64,000 bases of DNA from Pyrobaculum islandicum DSM 4184 (GTDB lineage: Archaea > Thermoproteota > Thermoprotei > Thermoproteales > Thermoproteaceae), in contig NC_008701.1 in the NCBI RefSeq assembly GCF_000015205.1, positions 933,436 through 997,435 on the forward strand, written 5' to 3'. Each line of letters starts with the position of its first letter. Position 1 is the stretch's first letter. A program made the translations under genes and the position numbers. The notes under the pieces are model-generated. The model saw nothing but the letters and a program-made list of their open reading frames with translations. It did not search any database and was not told the origin of the DNA. Of this stretch, positions 50,746 to 59,941 are shown in pieces.

Positions 50746-51125
50746 ACACCTAGTTTAAAAACAGCTAGAGAGCCGTCTCTGAAGACCTTGGGGGGCCGCC
50801 CGCTCCCTCTCTTTCTCTGCAATCCTCACAGTCTCTGCAGAGCCCACATAGATGGCTAAGAAGTGGGTTAAAGGTCTTGATAACTATATGCTCTTATAGT
50901 TTCTTTACGCGGTATCAGAAGAGACCCCTAACACGCCACACAACGTACAAATGGGGAGATCCAGTTGTATAAAATACAGAGATCCGACGAAGTAGAGTGT
51001 TAAATACAAAGCTGTGGTGTATATACAACAGAGATGTGACGTAGCCCGACCAAATCTCCTATCACCCAAAGCCATGAGCTTATCAGAAAAGCGACAAAAA
51101 CTATAAGTAGCTATACATGAGCTCG

Positions 51126-51182
51126 TAGTGTGATGTAATGCACCTCGTCCGAGAGATGGGGAACTCATGGCGTGCTGAATAT
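51126..51182 (+). ncRNA. Possible C/D box sRNA (weak)
   Basis: C-like box GTGATGT (51130-51136), 12-nt spacer, CCGA in place of D', AGATGGG in place of C', a 14-nt spacer and a good D box CTGA (51175-51178). CTATAAGTAG (51101-51110) would be a TATA box 25 nt upstream. The boxes are imperfect, so this is tentative. Confidence 0.3.
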
Positions 51183-51210
51183 TTAAATACACCCAACTGG
51201 CTTTGGCGCT

Positions 51211-51426
51211 ATGGGACGTGTTAAACCTAAGTATATCAAATCTCTTGCTAGAAGACTACTCGAGACGTATCCAGACAAATTCACAGATAGCTTTGAGGAG
51301 AATAAAAAAGCCGTAGCACAGTTAGCCGACATACCGAGCAAAACTGTGAGAAATAAAGTCGCTGGATATATAACTAGGCTTGTGAAAAGGCTTAAAACGC
51401 AGGAAAAAACCGAATCTGCGGCATAG
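51211..51426 (+). CDS. rps17e: Ribosomal protein S17e
   Basis: A 71-residue eS17. Start [31 protein letters not shown]-type core ([14 protein letters not shown]), [22 protein letters not shown]-like AATATTTAAATAC about 22-33 nt upstream. The FKBP gene follows after 3 bp. Confidence 0.95.
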   Translation: MGRVKPKYIKSLARRLLETYPDKFTDSFEENKKAVAQLADIPSKTVRNKVAGYITRLVKRLKTQEKTESAA

Positions 51427-51429
51427 GCT

Positions 51430-52119
51430 ATGCCTCTGGCTAAAGGCGATTATATACTCCTTGACTATACAGTAGTAGTAAAGGACGAGAATAAAGTTAT
51501 AGAGACGTCGCAAGAAGCTGTGGCAAAAGAAGCCGGCATATATAAACCAGAGGAGGTATACAGCCCCCGTCTGGTGATCCTCGGCGAGACGCCACTGTGG
51601 GAGCCCGTGGAAAATACTTTACTAAGTATAGACGAGGGGCAAGACTTTGAAGTAGAGGTCCCGCCTGAAAAGGCGTACGGCGTTAGAGACCCCAACAAAG
51701 TAAAGGTTGTGTCGATAAGAGACTTCCATCGCCACGGCATTGTCCCAAGTGTTGGCGACGTGGTAGAGTTCGAAGGACAACGGGCGAGAGTTGTCTCTAT
51801 ATCGGGTGGACGCGTTGTCTTAGACTTCAACCACCCGCTAGCTGGCAAAACCTTCGTAGTAAGAGGGAGAGTAGTAAAAAAGTTAACAACAGCCGAGGAA
51901 AAAGCCGTTGCACTCCTGAAGCTATATCTCCCAAGAGTGTCCGAAGAAAAAATAAAGGCGTCTTTTGACGGAGATACCTTAGTACTGAATCTACCCGCCG
52001 AGGTATTGTTATATGAACGCATAGGGGGAATTCTTCTCCAATACGCCTCTGAAATTTCCACAAAATTCCCAAATGTCAAAAAAGTTAGATTTATAGAAGA
52101 GGTAGAGCTTAGGGCCTAG
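51430..52119 (+). CDS. FKBP-type peptidyl-prolyl isomerase (SlyD-like)
   Basis: A 229-residue archaeal FKBP with an inserted chaperone flap. KGDYILLDYTVVVKDENKVIETS at the start (shown to residue 27), GQDFEVEVPPEKAYGVRDPN, DFNHPLAGKTFVVRGRVVK. A C-terminal 75-residue domain follows, as in long archaeal FKBPs. Likely acts as a folding helper in the cytosol. Operon with S17e. Confidence 0.88.
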   Translation: MPLAKGDYILLDYTVVVKDENKVIETSQEAVAKEAGIYKPEEVYSPRLVILGETPLWEPVENTLLSIDEGQDFEVEVPPEKAYGVRDPNKVKVVSIRDFHRHGIVPSVGDVVEFEGQRARVVSISGGRVVLDFNHPLAGKTFVVRGRVVKKLTTAEEKAVALLKLYLPRVSEEKIKASFDGDTLVLNLPAEVLLYERIGGILLQYASEISTKFPNVKKVRFIEEVELRA

Positions 52120-52131
52120 ACGCTTCTCCAA

Positions 52132-52170
52132 GCCTAACGCCGGCTCTATAGCTGTTGTTAGGCGATTTTT
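52132..52170 (+). terminator. Hairpin plus T-run after the FKBP gene
   Basis: GCCTAAC (52132-52138) and GTTAGGC (52157-52163) form a 7-bp stem, followed by GATTTTT. It lies 13 bp after the stop of the S17e-FKBP operon. Archaeal termination usually needs only the T-run, so the hairpin's role is uncertain. Confidence 0.4.
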
Positions 52171-52233
52171 AACACGCTTGACGAGATTTTTACTAAGCAA
52201 AGAAATTTATTAACACCGGACAACTAGCGGCTA

Positions 52234-52836
52234 ATGACAACTACAGTTGGCATAGCTGTAAAAGAGGGGGTTGTCCTCGCCACAGATAAACGGGTTACCG
52301 CTGGGTATTACATAGCGCATAAACAAGGCGAAAAAATTTGGAAAATAGACGACCACGTCGCCGCGACTATGTCCGGCGGCGTTGCAGATCTACAATCTTT
52401 ACTGTCTTTTCTCACCCTACGTGCACGTGAATATAAAATAGAATATAAAAGGCCTATCCCAATACGTGCCTTGGTAAACTACGTGTCTCTTATCCTTTTC
52501 TACTCTCGGCCTTATATCTACCTAGTACATTCAATAATAGGCGGTGTAGATAGAGAAGAAGGCGCCGTCCTCTATATGGTAGATTGGCTTGGCACAGTAA
52601 CTAGAGAAAGATATATAGCTACAGGCAGCGGATCGCCCTACGCTAAGGGAGCCCTCGAAGTAGGATATAGAGAAGATATGTCGTTAGAAGACGCAGTAGA
52701 TCTCGCTATAAGATCCGTAAAAGCAGCTATTAGAAACGACCCAGGCTCCGGCGAGGGTATTGACGTCGTTGTTATAACAAAAGAAGGCTTCAGACGGGTC
52801 TTTACGGCACAACAAAAAATTATCATAACAGAATAA
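52234..52836 (+). CDS. psmB: Proteasome beta subunit
   Basis: A 200-residue subunit of the 20S core. The sequence opens MTTTVGIAVKEGVVLATDKR, so the catalytic Thr follows Met directly with no real propeptide; Lys/Asp positions (ATDKRVT) and GSGSPYAKGALE are intact, pointing to an active subunit. Separate from any alpha gene. A TATA-like TTTATTAAC lies about 25 nt upstream. Confidence 0.92.
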   Translation: MTTTVGIAVKEGVVLATDKRVTAGYYIAHKQGEKIWKIDDHVAATMSGGVADLQSLLSFLTLRAREYKIEYKRPIPIRALVNYVSLILFYSRPYIYLVHSIIGGVDREEGAVLYMVDWLGTVTRERYIATGSGSPYAKGALEVGYREDMSLEDAVDLAIRSVKAAIRNDPGSGEGIDVVVITKEGFRRVFTAQQKIIITE

Positions 52837-52839
52837 CCG

Positions 52840-52975
52840 TTTTAATACACAGCGTCTCCGGCCGTAAACTCGCCAGGAGTAGCAGAGGCCTAGCCCTTCA
52901 GGGCTGGAAAGGGGTTATACACCGTACAAGGAACTGCCAGACAACTTAGCGTCTCTAAAGAGGCTGACATGGATA
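52840..52975. other. Gap with an IS605-type end scar
   Basis: GCCTAGCCCTTCAGGGCTGG with the following AAAGGGG (about 52889-52916) is a CCCTT/AGGG hairpin like those at 27725 and 50440. The rest of the gap shows no ORF; it may be a solo end left by an excised or deleted element. Confidence 0.35.
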
Positions 52976-52976
52976 G

Positions 52977-52988
52977 GGTATAAATATG
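52977..52988 (+). promoter_or_regulatory. TATA box for enolase
   Basis: GGTATAAATATG, about 23 nt before ATG 53006. Confidence 0.45.
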
Positions 52989-53005
52989 TATATTTTCCTA
53001 GGAAC

Positions 53006-54259
53006 ATGCAGATAGAAGATGTATGGATTAGGAAGGTTTTCACCGGACGTGGAGACGTCACGGTAGAGGTAGAGTTGACAGCCGAAGATCCTACAACAGG
53101 CGAGGTGGTAATTACAAGAGCCGCCGCACCAGCCGGCGCCTCAAGAGGTACACATGAAGTAGCGTATTTTCCAGAGGGCGGCGTAGATGCTGCTTTGGCG
53201 GCTTTTGAAAAACTAGTAGCCCCTGAAATAGTTGGACTCGACGTATCTGAGGCCTATGTGGTAGATGGAAAGCTAGAGGAGGTAGACGGCACTCCTAGAT
53301 TTGAGCGTATAGGGGGTGCCGTAGCTATAGCTACATCATTTGCCGCCGCTGAGGCGGGGGCCGCTTCTCTGGGGGTTCCCCTGTTTTCTTTCATAGGCGG
53401 AGCGTATACAAGAAAGTTGCCGCTGCCTCTAGGCAATGTGATTGGCGGTGGTAGACACAGCAGAGGGCTGGGCCCCGATATACAAGAGTTTTTAACAATA
53501 CCGCTAAACCCCCCGGATATATTTACCGCGGTGTATACAAACGTAGAGATACACAAAAGGACGCTTAAGTACATTCTTAAGGTAGATAGCTCTTTTACCG
53601 GAGGTAAAAACGACGAAGGCGCTTGGACACCTCGAATATCGTCGCATACAGCGCTAAAGATATTGAGAGAAGTCGCTAAAGAGGTGGAGAAAGAGCTAGG
53701 CGTAGAGGTGGGGGTGGGAGTTGACGTCGCTGCATCGAGTCTCTGGGATGGCAAAAAGTATGTGTATAAAAACGAGGGGGCTGAGAGAGGGCCTAGAGAA
53801 CAGATGGAGTTTATAACAAAACTGATAGAAGAATTCGACCTAGTTTACGTAGAGGATCCCTTCCACGAGGAGGACTTTCAATCTTTCGCCGAGCTCTCCG
53901 ACAGGTTTAGAGACAGGCTCATAGTTGGAGACGACTTATTTGTGACAAACTCAGAACGTATAAAACAAGGCGGTATGTTAAAAGCGGCGACAGGCGTTAT
54001 AATTAAGCCTGACCAGACGGGGACTTTACTCAGAGCCTACCAAGCTGTGGAAATCGCAAAAAGATACGGCATGAGAATCGTGGTATCACACCGCTCTGGA
54101 GATACTGAATATAGGTCATTGGCCCATATAGCAGTGGGGTTTGGGGCAGACATTATAAAAACCGGAATTATGGGCGGCGAGAGAACCGCAAAGTTAAACG
54201 AGTTAATTAGAATAGGCGATTACTTAGGCAAGTGGGCCTCTATCTCACACATACGGTAG
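53006..54259 (+). CDS. eno: Enolase
   Basis: Converts 2-phosphoglycerate to phosphoenolpyruvate. It is 417 residues. APAGASRGTHEVAYF (N-terminal loop), IGGGRHSRGLGPDIQEFL, metal ligands in GVDVAASSLWDG, YVEDPFHEEDFQ and VGDDLFVTN, catalytic Lys in GVIIKPDQTGTL, and VVSHRSGDTEYRSLAHIAVG. A class B transposon tail ends 44 bp after the stop. Confidence 0.96.
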   Translation: MQIEDVWIRKVFTGRGDVTVEVELTAEDPTTGEVVITRAAAPAGASRGTHEVAYFPEGGVDAALAAFEKLVAPEIVGLDVSEAYVVDGKLEEVDGTPRFERIGGAVAIATSFAAAEAGAASLGVPLFSFIGGAYTRKLPLPLGNVIGGGRHSRGLGPDIQEFLTIPLNPPDIFTAVYTNVEIHKRTLKYILKVDSSFTGGKNDEGAWTPRISSHTALKILREVAKEVEKELGVEVGVGVDVAASSLWDGKKYVYKNEGAERGPREQMEFITKLIEEFDLVYVEDPFHEEDFQSFAELSDRFRDRLIVGDDLFVTNSERIKQGGMLKAATGVIIKPDQTGTLLRAYQAVEIAKRYGMRIVVSHRSGDTEYRSLAHIAVGFGADIIKTGIMGGERTAKLNELIRIGDYLGKWASISHIR

Positions 54260-54302
54260 CTCCTAGATGGGAGATAATTACAAACTTTTCTGTTGTACGT
54301 AT

Positions 54303-54448
54303 GCCCCCTTTGCGGCTCCCGGCCCTCCCCGGGAGGGCGCGGGGCCCGCCCGCAGATACGCCTTTCGGCGGCCGCGGGCGAGGGGGCTCGGGTCGTTGGG
54401 GGCTGGCTTTGCCCCCTGGTGGCCGGGCCCCAGGGCCGGGGATGTGGC
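54303..54448 (-). ncRNA. Class B structured 3' tail (candidate omega/re-RNA)
   Basis: 3' of the minus-strand tnpB remnant at 54449. Shares CCCTTTGCGGCTCCC and GGGGGCTGGCTTTGCCCCC with 8484-8582; an added GCAGATACGCC/GGCGGC region gives extra stems. Ends GCAAAGGGGGC at 54303. RNA role inferred. Confidence 0.5.
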
Positions 54449-54960
54449 TCATGAATACAAGAAGTTTACGAGGTTAAATGTGAGTTGAGGGGGAAAAGTG
54501 GGTTGTTTTGTCTTTTCTATCAACTCCCAGTACCTCCTCTTTGCCCAGAGCAACGGCACATTGTCGCGGTGCGCTCCGAAGCCGCAGGCGGGGCAATGCA
54601 TTACGCGCCCTTTCTCCTCCGCCATCTTGGCTCCGCATTTGGGGCAGATCGTGCTGTAGAGCCGCTCCTTTAGATACGTGGGCCGTACCACTGCACCGAC
54701 TCCTTCAACCTCCTCCTCAGCTGGCCGAGACCGTCTAGGAGGTGCTTCTTCTCTCCGCTTCCCTCCTTCAGCTCTCGGTAGCTCTCGTCTTCCATCGTGT
54801 CTACCACGACGGCGGCGTTGTGCTCTCTTGCCAGCTTAATTATCTCACTTACAACGTCCTTAACGACACCTGGAAAAATTAGATACGTGGTTACGTCTCC
54901 GACTACTGGGGCAGCGGGAGCATTGCTCCAAGCCCTGCGCTGGAGCTGGAGAAGAGTCCT
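54449..54960 (-). pseudogene. TnpB-like gene, C-terminal half
   Basis: SEIIKLAREHNAAVVVD, TMEDESYRELKEGSGEKK and LDGLGQLRRRLKESVQWYG, a one-base shift near 54680, then LKERLYSTICPKCGAKM, CPACGFGAHRDN and VPLLWAKRRYWELIEK, with a stop at 54449. RuvC-I and the N-terminus are gone. The extreme C-terminus (TFNLVNFLYS) differs from class A copies. Confidence 0.78.
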
Positions 54961-55058
54961 TGGGGCACACCGGCCTAGGGACATGCGGCAAACGGTTGCT
55001 CTAGACCTCAATGTATTTTAAATGGAACAAGCTAAGTTTTGTGGTTGTAAAAATAAAA

Positions 55059-55448
55059 ATGCGTATATGGGTTGACAAAGATGGACAGGAGATTTTGGGC
55101 CCTGGGATATATACGATTTTAAAAACAGTAGAAGAGACGGGCTCTATTGCCGCCGCTGCGAGAAAGCTTGGATATTCATATAAATTTATCTGGACATATA
55201 TCAAGAAGTTAGAAGATGTCTTAGGAGCTCCTATTGTTGAATCCCGCCGCGGCGGCAAAGAGAGGGGGGTGACAGAGTTGACAGAAATTGGCAAACTTCT
55301 GCTTAGCTACTATGAGTCTATGAATAAGGAGGTAGAACAAGTGACTAAAGCTTGGGAGTCTAGGTTTTCCGAGCTCATCACATCTATTAAGCAATATGCA
55401 GAAGTTAAGAAAGAAGAGGAAGAAATCCCCTATTATGAAGAAGAGTAA
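55059..55448 (+). CDS. ModE-like winged-helix transcriptional regulator
   Basis: A 129-residue N-terminal-ModE/LysR-type DNA-binding domain: GPGIYTILKTVEETGSIAAA, ARKLGYSYKFIWTYIKKLED, GGKERGVTELTEIGKLLL. No molybdate-binding (TOBE) domain; the C-terminus is a helical, acidic tail. I start at ATG 55059 (MRIWVDKDG), as the longer frame adds an untypical lead. Convergent with moaA (16-bp overlap), so control of molybdenum cofactor genes is plausible. Confidence 0.8.
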   Translation: MRIWVDKDGQEILGPGIYTILKTVEETGSIAAAARKLGYSYKFIWTYIKKLEDVLGAPIVESRRGGKERGVTELTEIGKLLLSYYESMNKEVEQVTKAWESRFSELITSIKQYAEVKKEEEEIPYYEEE

Positions 55449-56365
55449 AGTTTAAACCTAGGCTCTCTCTGAGCCAAGGCGGTTTTTACCGCATATAACA
55501 AGCCCTCCACGTCTCTAGCCTTTATATATGGCATAAGATCGACACGGGGCTCTGCGTAGATACACGTCTTTAATTTACCGTCGCTTGTAAGTCTCATAGT
55601 GGTACAGCCGCTACAAAACGCCGGGTTGTTATAGTTCTTTATCAACTCTATGGCCACTCCCCCCAGCGTATAGATAGGTCTATTATGAAGCTCTCTCCTC
55701 AGCCCTAGAGGTCTCCCGCCTAACTCTGTGATAATCTTGGCGACAGTCTCAATCGGCTCATACAGTTGGTTAAATATCTGCACGCCCTGCCCCGTTGGCA
55801 TAAGCTCTATAAATTGTAAAGAGGCGTCTAGCGACGCAGCTAGTTTCACCAACTCTTTAACACTCCTCCTGTCGGTGTTTATATCTCTCAACACTACGGC
55901 ATTTATCTTGACAGAAACCCCACGTGTTTTAATTTCATAAAGCCCGCGTAGAACCGCTCTTAAGAAACCGGGCGGCGTCCCGGTTATCTTTGAGTATTTC
56001 TCAGGATCCACCGTATGTATAGAAACGTTGACTCTACGTAATCCCGCGGCGCTAAGTCTCCCAGCCCATTTCTCTAGGAGAAAGCCATTTGTGGTAAGTG
56101 TAACTACACCGCCTGTCTTAGCTATATTTGCCACAACTAGATCTATGTCGCGTCTCAACAGAGGCTCTCCTCCTGTGATTTTAAAATCTGTCACTCCCAC
56201 AGATTTAAAAACTGTAGAGACAAAACCATAGTCCTCTGCAGTTAGATAAACTCCCTGACGGCGTGTCTGTCCTTCAAAATGGCAAAAAACACAGTTGTAG
56301 TTACACTCATCATTCACCACATATCTTAACTTCAGGAATGGCCTTCCATATCTATCAAACAACAC
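55433..56365 (-). CDS. moaA: GTP 3',8-cyclase (MoaA)
   Basis: Radical-SAM enzyme for the first step of molybdenum cofactor synthesis. It is 310 residues. SAM cluster CNYNCVFC (about residue 21), TGGEPLLRRDID, and the second cluster CSGCTTMRLTSDGKLKTC near the C-terminus; the usual terminal GG is not obvious, as the end reads FKLYSSS. GTG start 56365, with TATA AATATTTAAT (56386-56395) about 25 nt upstream. Confidence 0.93.
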   Translation of the reverse strand: MLFDRYGRPFLKLRYVVNDECNYNCVFCHFEGQTRRQGVYLTAEDYGFVSTVFKSVGVTDFKITGGEPLLRRDIDLVVANIAKTGGVVTLTTNGFLLEKWAGRLSAAGLRRVNVSIHTVDPEKYSKITGTPPGFLRAVLRGLYEIKTRGVSVKINAVVLRDINTDRRSVKELVKLAASLDASLQFIELMPTGQGVQIFNQLYEPIETVAKIITELGGRPLGLRRELHNRPIYTLGGVAIELIKNYNNPAFCSGCTTMRLTSDGKLKTCIYAEPRVDLMPYIKARDVEGLLYAVKTALAQREPRFKLYSSS

Positions 56366-56405
56366 CGTGAGATACCGAATGGAAGCAATTAAATATTACT
56401 ACACC

Positions 56406-56428
56406 GTATACGTAAACTATACGTATAC
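56406..56428. promoter_or_regulatory. Perfect inverted repeat operator candidate
   Basis: GTATACGTA-AACTA-TACGTATAC, two perfect 9-bp arms. It lies between the divergent moaA and kinase genes: about 10 bp upstream of the moaA TATA (56386-56395) and abutting the kinase TATA (CTTATATC, 56428-56436). A dimeric regulator bound here could control both. The ModE-like protein encoded nearby is an obvious candidate, by inference. Confidence 0.5.
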
Positions 56429-56455
56429 TTATATCTCCGGCCTATTTTTGAGCTA

Positions 56456-57910
56456 GTGTTAAACCAGCTCTGGTCAGTCCCCGTAGTTCTCATAGCATTA
56501 GTAGGCTGGAGACTCTATAGACATTACGTCGCACTGTTGTGGACTCTCTTTGCGATCCTTTTATTTTTTCTCTCAACAGAGAGATTAGCTATATTTCTAA
56601 ACTCTCTGCTTGTAACCATAGTAGTATTTAGAGTGGTCTTTGATAGATTTAGAAATATTTTAATAATACTATTTATTGTTACTATATTTGTAAAAATAGT
56701 ATTATTTACAGACTATTACTTAAGTGAGAAATTTAGCTATATATATTACATTATAGATGGAACATATACAGGACTTTCGGCATTTCTACTAGCTGTATAC
56801 TCTTTTAAACCGCCTAGGTTAGAGGGGGCACACCAACTGTTGTTACCCGCTTCTGCACTTTTATCAACCTATACGTCGCCTATTTCGCCGCTTGTCGGCG
56901 TAATCCTTGCGTTGTTAGATACACAGCCTGTGTTTATAGCCGCCTCGGCGGCCTTCAACATATATCTCCTAACTACGTTGGGGGACGTATTGCCTATCCT
57001 TCCCGCATCTCTCTTTGTTTTAACATACTTACTTACATACAAGAGAGTGCTATATCTCTCCCAACAGCCGCCAACTGGGTGGCTTTATTCTTGGCTTGGC
57101 GGTAGGTATAAAGTAGTGCGGTTGTTGGGAGTGGGCGGCTTTAGCTATGTTTTCGCAGTTAGACACAAGAAGTCTATATATGCAGTTAAAATACTCCGTT
57201 ATGTAGACGACTACGGAAACCCGCTCGCAAGCGACGAGAATATACTCCGTATATTTGGACAAGAGATGCAGAGATACCTAGAGATAAAGTCTGACTATGT
57301 AGTTAAAGCATATGAGGTTTATCTGCCGGCGGTGGGATATAGAGATGTGGTACAATACATGAAAAATCCGCCCTATATACTGCTTGAATATATGGAGGGG
57401 GGGACTCTAAGAGATTTGTTGAGAACTAGGAAGAAACTACCTGTGGCGCAAGTAGTGGAGTTGTTTAGACAATTGGCGCAGGGGCTTAGCGACGTGCATA
57501 GACACAATGTAGTACACCTAGACATCAAGCCGGAGAACATCATGTTTACAAAAGACAGGAAGACGGCGAAGATAGGAGATATGGGTATAGCCAAGGTAGT
57601 AAGCGGAGGGTATGTACGTAGTAGTTATATGTCTCCCGCATATGCAGCGCCTGAGGTTAAGAAAGGACTTGCGTCGTTTGCCTCAGACATATACTCCCTG
57701 GGCTGTGTAATCTACGAGATGTTGACAGGGATAAACCCAAACGTGTTTGTCGAAAACGGCTATCAAATACCGCCGCCTAGCACATATAATCCCGAAGTCC
57801 CCACGTGGCTTGACCAACTTGTGCTTAAAATGCTAGAGGTAGAGCCAACTAAAAGACCCAGCGCCGAGGAGATAGTCACTTTTTTAAACAAGGTGGTTAG
57901 AGACGTGTAA
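56456..57910 (+). CDS. Membrane-anchored Hanks-type Ser/Thr protein kinase
   Basis: 484 residues. Residues 1-200 hold about seven hydrophobic segments; the kinase domain is 220-480: GVGGFSYVF (Gly loop), YAVKIL (Lys), VHLDIKPENIMF (catalytic loop), GDMGIAK in place of DFG, and AYAAPEVKKG (APE). All catalytic residues are present. GTG start with a TATA about 24 nt upstream. Its stop overlaps the FHA gene start by one base, a kinase-reader pair. Confidence 0.9.
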   Translation: MLNQLWSVPVVLIALVGWRLYRHYVALLWTLFAILLFFLSTERLAIFLNSLLVTIVVFRVVFDRFRNILIILFIVTIFVKIVLFTDYYLSEKFSYIYYIIDGTYTGLSAFLLAVYSFKPPRLEGAHQLLLPASALLSTYTSPISPLVGVILALLDTQPVFIAASAAFNIYLLTTLGDVLPILPASLFVLTYLLTYKRVLYLSQQPPTGWLYSWLGGRYKVVRLLGVGGFSYVFAVRHKKSIYAVKILRYVDDYGNPLASDENILRIFGQEMQRYLEIKSDYVVKAYEVYLPAVGYRDVVQYMKNPPYILLEYMEGGTLRDLLRTRKKLPVAQVVELFRQLAQGLSDVHRHNVVHLDIKPENIMFTKDRKTAKIGDMGIAKVVSGGYVRSSYMSPAYAAPEVKKGLASFASDIYSLGCVIYEMLTGINPNVFVENGYQIPPPSTYNPEVPTWLDQLVLKMLEVEPTKRPSAEEIVTFLNKVVRDV

Positions 57911-58368
57911 TGCCTTGGAAATGTCCCGTCTGCGGCACGATAAATAGAGACGAGGATTTAGTCTGTAGAATATGTGGAGCTTATAAGCCAGAGGCAACTA
58001 CAAAGAAGATTTCTCAAACGCCTAGAGAGAGTATAGCGGCGGTTGCAATTGTCGAAGTGTTAGAAAGCCCTATCGAATCTTTAATAGGGAGGAAGTTTGA
58101 ATTTAAAATCAATACGCCTGGGGCTATAATAACTGTAGGTAGAGCTGTGGAAAATCAAGTAGTTATACCAGATCCTGCAGTGTCGCGGAGACATATGCGG
58201 TTGATAGTAACTTCAAACGGCGTAGTTGTAGAAGACCTCGGCAGTAGCAACGGGACGTATATAATAGAGGGCAATAACGAGCGTTTAATAAAAGTGGAGA
58301 ACGTGGGGAGACAAGCCGTTTTAAAAATAGGAAATACAAAACTAAGAATTTATCTCACACACCGTTAA
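57910..58368 (+). CDS. Zinc-ribbon FHA-domain protein (ArnA-like)
   Basis: 152 residues: N-terminal zinc ribbon WKCPVCGTIN-CRICGAYKP, a linker rich in Ser/Thr/Ala, then an FHA domain (TVGRAVENQVVIPDPAVSRRH, split here; and VEDLGSSNGTYI) that binds phosphothreonine. The same architecture is found in Sulfolobus ArnA, a phosphorylation-dependent repressor of archaellum genes. Coupled to the kinase gene upstream; likely its phospho-reader. Confidence 0.85.
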   Translation: MPWKCPVCGTINRDEDLVCRICGAYKPEATTKKISQTPRESIAAVAIVEVLESPIESLIGRKFEFKINTPGAIITVGRAVENQVVIPDPAVSRRHMRLIVTSNGVVVEDLGSSNGTYIIEGNNERLIKVENVGRQAVLKIGNTKLRIYLTHR

Positions 58369-58472
58369 TCAACGTCTTATTTAGGAGCGGCGGCAAGGGT
58401 CTAGCGACGGAGCTGTATTAAGTTGGACAGAAGCTCTAAATATTTTTAACCCCCACCGTTGGCGCACATTGT

Positions 58473-59096
58473 ATGTCCGAAGAGACGCAGTATGAATATC
58501 TAGTGCCGCTGGAGAAGTACTTAAGCGCTGGGGTGAGACTAGGCACGCGTCTCTCAAATAAATACCTAGAGGAGAGGGGGTTTATATATGCTGTTAGGCC
58601 AGATGGCTTGAGGATTTTTGACATCAAAAAGATAGATGAACGTCTTAGAATAGCCGCCAAATTTATCTCCAGATACCAACCAGATAGAATACTTGTACAT
58701 ACGACAAGACCCTACGGCTTTAAGCCAGTGCAGATGTTTTGTAAATTTGTAGGCTGTAGAGCTTTAACTGGGAGGTTTATACCAGGGACGCTTACAAACC
58801 CGTATCTGCCAAACTATACAGAAATCGACTTACTCTTTGTCGTAGACCCGAAGCTAGATGCGCAAGCAGTTGCAGAAGCTGCTAAAATGGGGATCCCCAT
58901 AATTGCGTTGGTAGACACCGACACGCCACATCAATATATAGACTTTATGATCCCGTGTAATAACAAGGGGAGGAGAAGTCTAGCGTTAATTTTCTGGATC
59001 CTCGCCAGACAAGTGTTGAGAGAAAGGGGAGAGTTAAAGCCAGACCAAGATCTGCCAGTGCCCCCCGAGGAGTTTGAGACTAGGCTTATACAGTAA
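58473..59096 (+). CDS. rps2: Ribosomal protein S2
   Basis: A 207-residue uS2. [20 protein letters not shown] at the start, [61 protein letters not shown]-like AAATATTTTTAAC about 25-35 nt upstream. Its stop overlaps the MEMO gene start by one base. Confidence 0.96.
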
Positions 59097-59941
59097 TGCG
59101 CGTCAGAAAACCCGCAGTGGCTGGGTATTTCTATGAGTCAGACCGCGAAAAACTTCTACAACAGCTAGAGTGGGCTATTAAACACGAACTGGGACCTAAG
59201 GCGCCGCAGATTCCTAAATTAGGCGCCGAGACTTTGGGAGGCGTTGCGCCACACGCCGGCTATATATACTCGGGGCCTGTGGCGGCTTGGGTATATTCAG
59301 CTCTAGCAGGGTTTGGAAAACCAGACGTCTTTATAATCATAGGCCCCAACCACTATGGAATTGGAGCGCCTGTGGCAATTATGAAATCCGGTGTCTGGGA
59401 GACGCCTCTTGGACGTGTTGAAATAGACGGCGAACTTGCGGAAAAAATAATGCGATATTTTAAAGAGCTAGAAGACGACTTCCACGCGTTTTCTAGAGAA
59501 CATTCAATAGAGGTTCAGATACCCTTTATACAATATTTCTTTGGCGACGTGAAGATAGTGCCTATAACAATTTGGAGACAGACGCTTTCAACTTCACGCG
59601 AGCTTGGCAAAGCGCTTGCCAACGCCATAAGAGAATATGGAAGGAGGGCATACATAATAGCAAGTAGCGATTTTAACCACTACGAGCATCACGACATAAC
59701 AACTAAAAAAGACGAGATGGCCATAGGGAAAATACTTCAACTAGACGAGACAGGTCTTTTCGAAGTGGCGTCTAAATTTGACATATCTATATGCGGCATT
59801 GGGCCAATAGGCGCGCTTATTGTAGCAGCTAAAGAACTAGGCTATAAAAACGTCACACTTCTTAAACACGCCACCTCAGGAGATACAAGCGGCTACAGAG
59901 AGGAGACCGTGGGATATGCAAGCATAATTTTCTACCGCTAA
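59096..59941 (+). CDS. MEMO1-family protein (AmmeMemoRadiSam system protein B)
   Basis: A 281-residue protein: [17 protein letters not shown] at the start, [49 protein letters not shown] and [16 protein letters not shown]. Related to class III dioxygenases, with conserved histidines; exact role in archaea unknown. The AMMECR1 and radical-SAM partners are not in the window. Confidence 0.9.

Noticed and set aside
54240-54488. Several overlapping ORFs rich in Pro/Arg/Gly
   Set aside because: They are spurious readings of a GC-rich class B tail.
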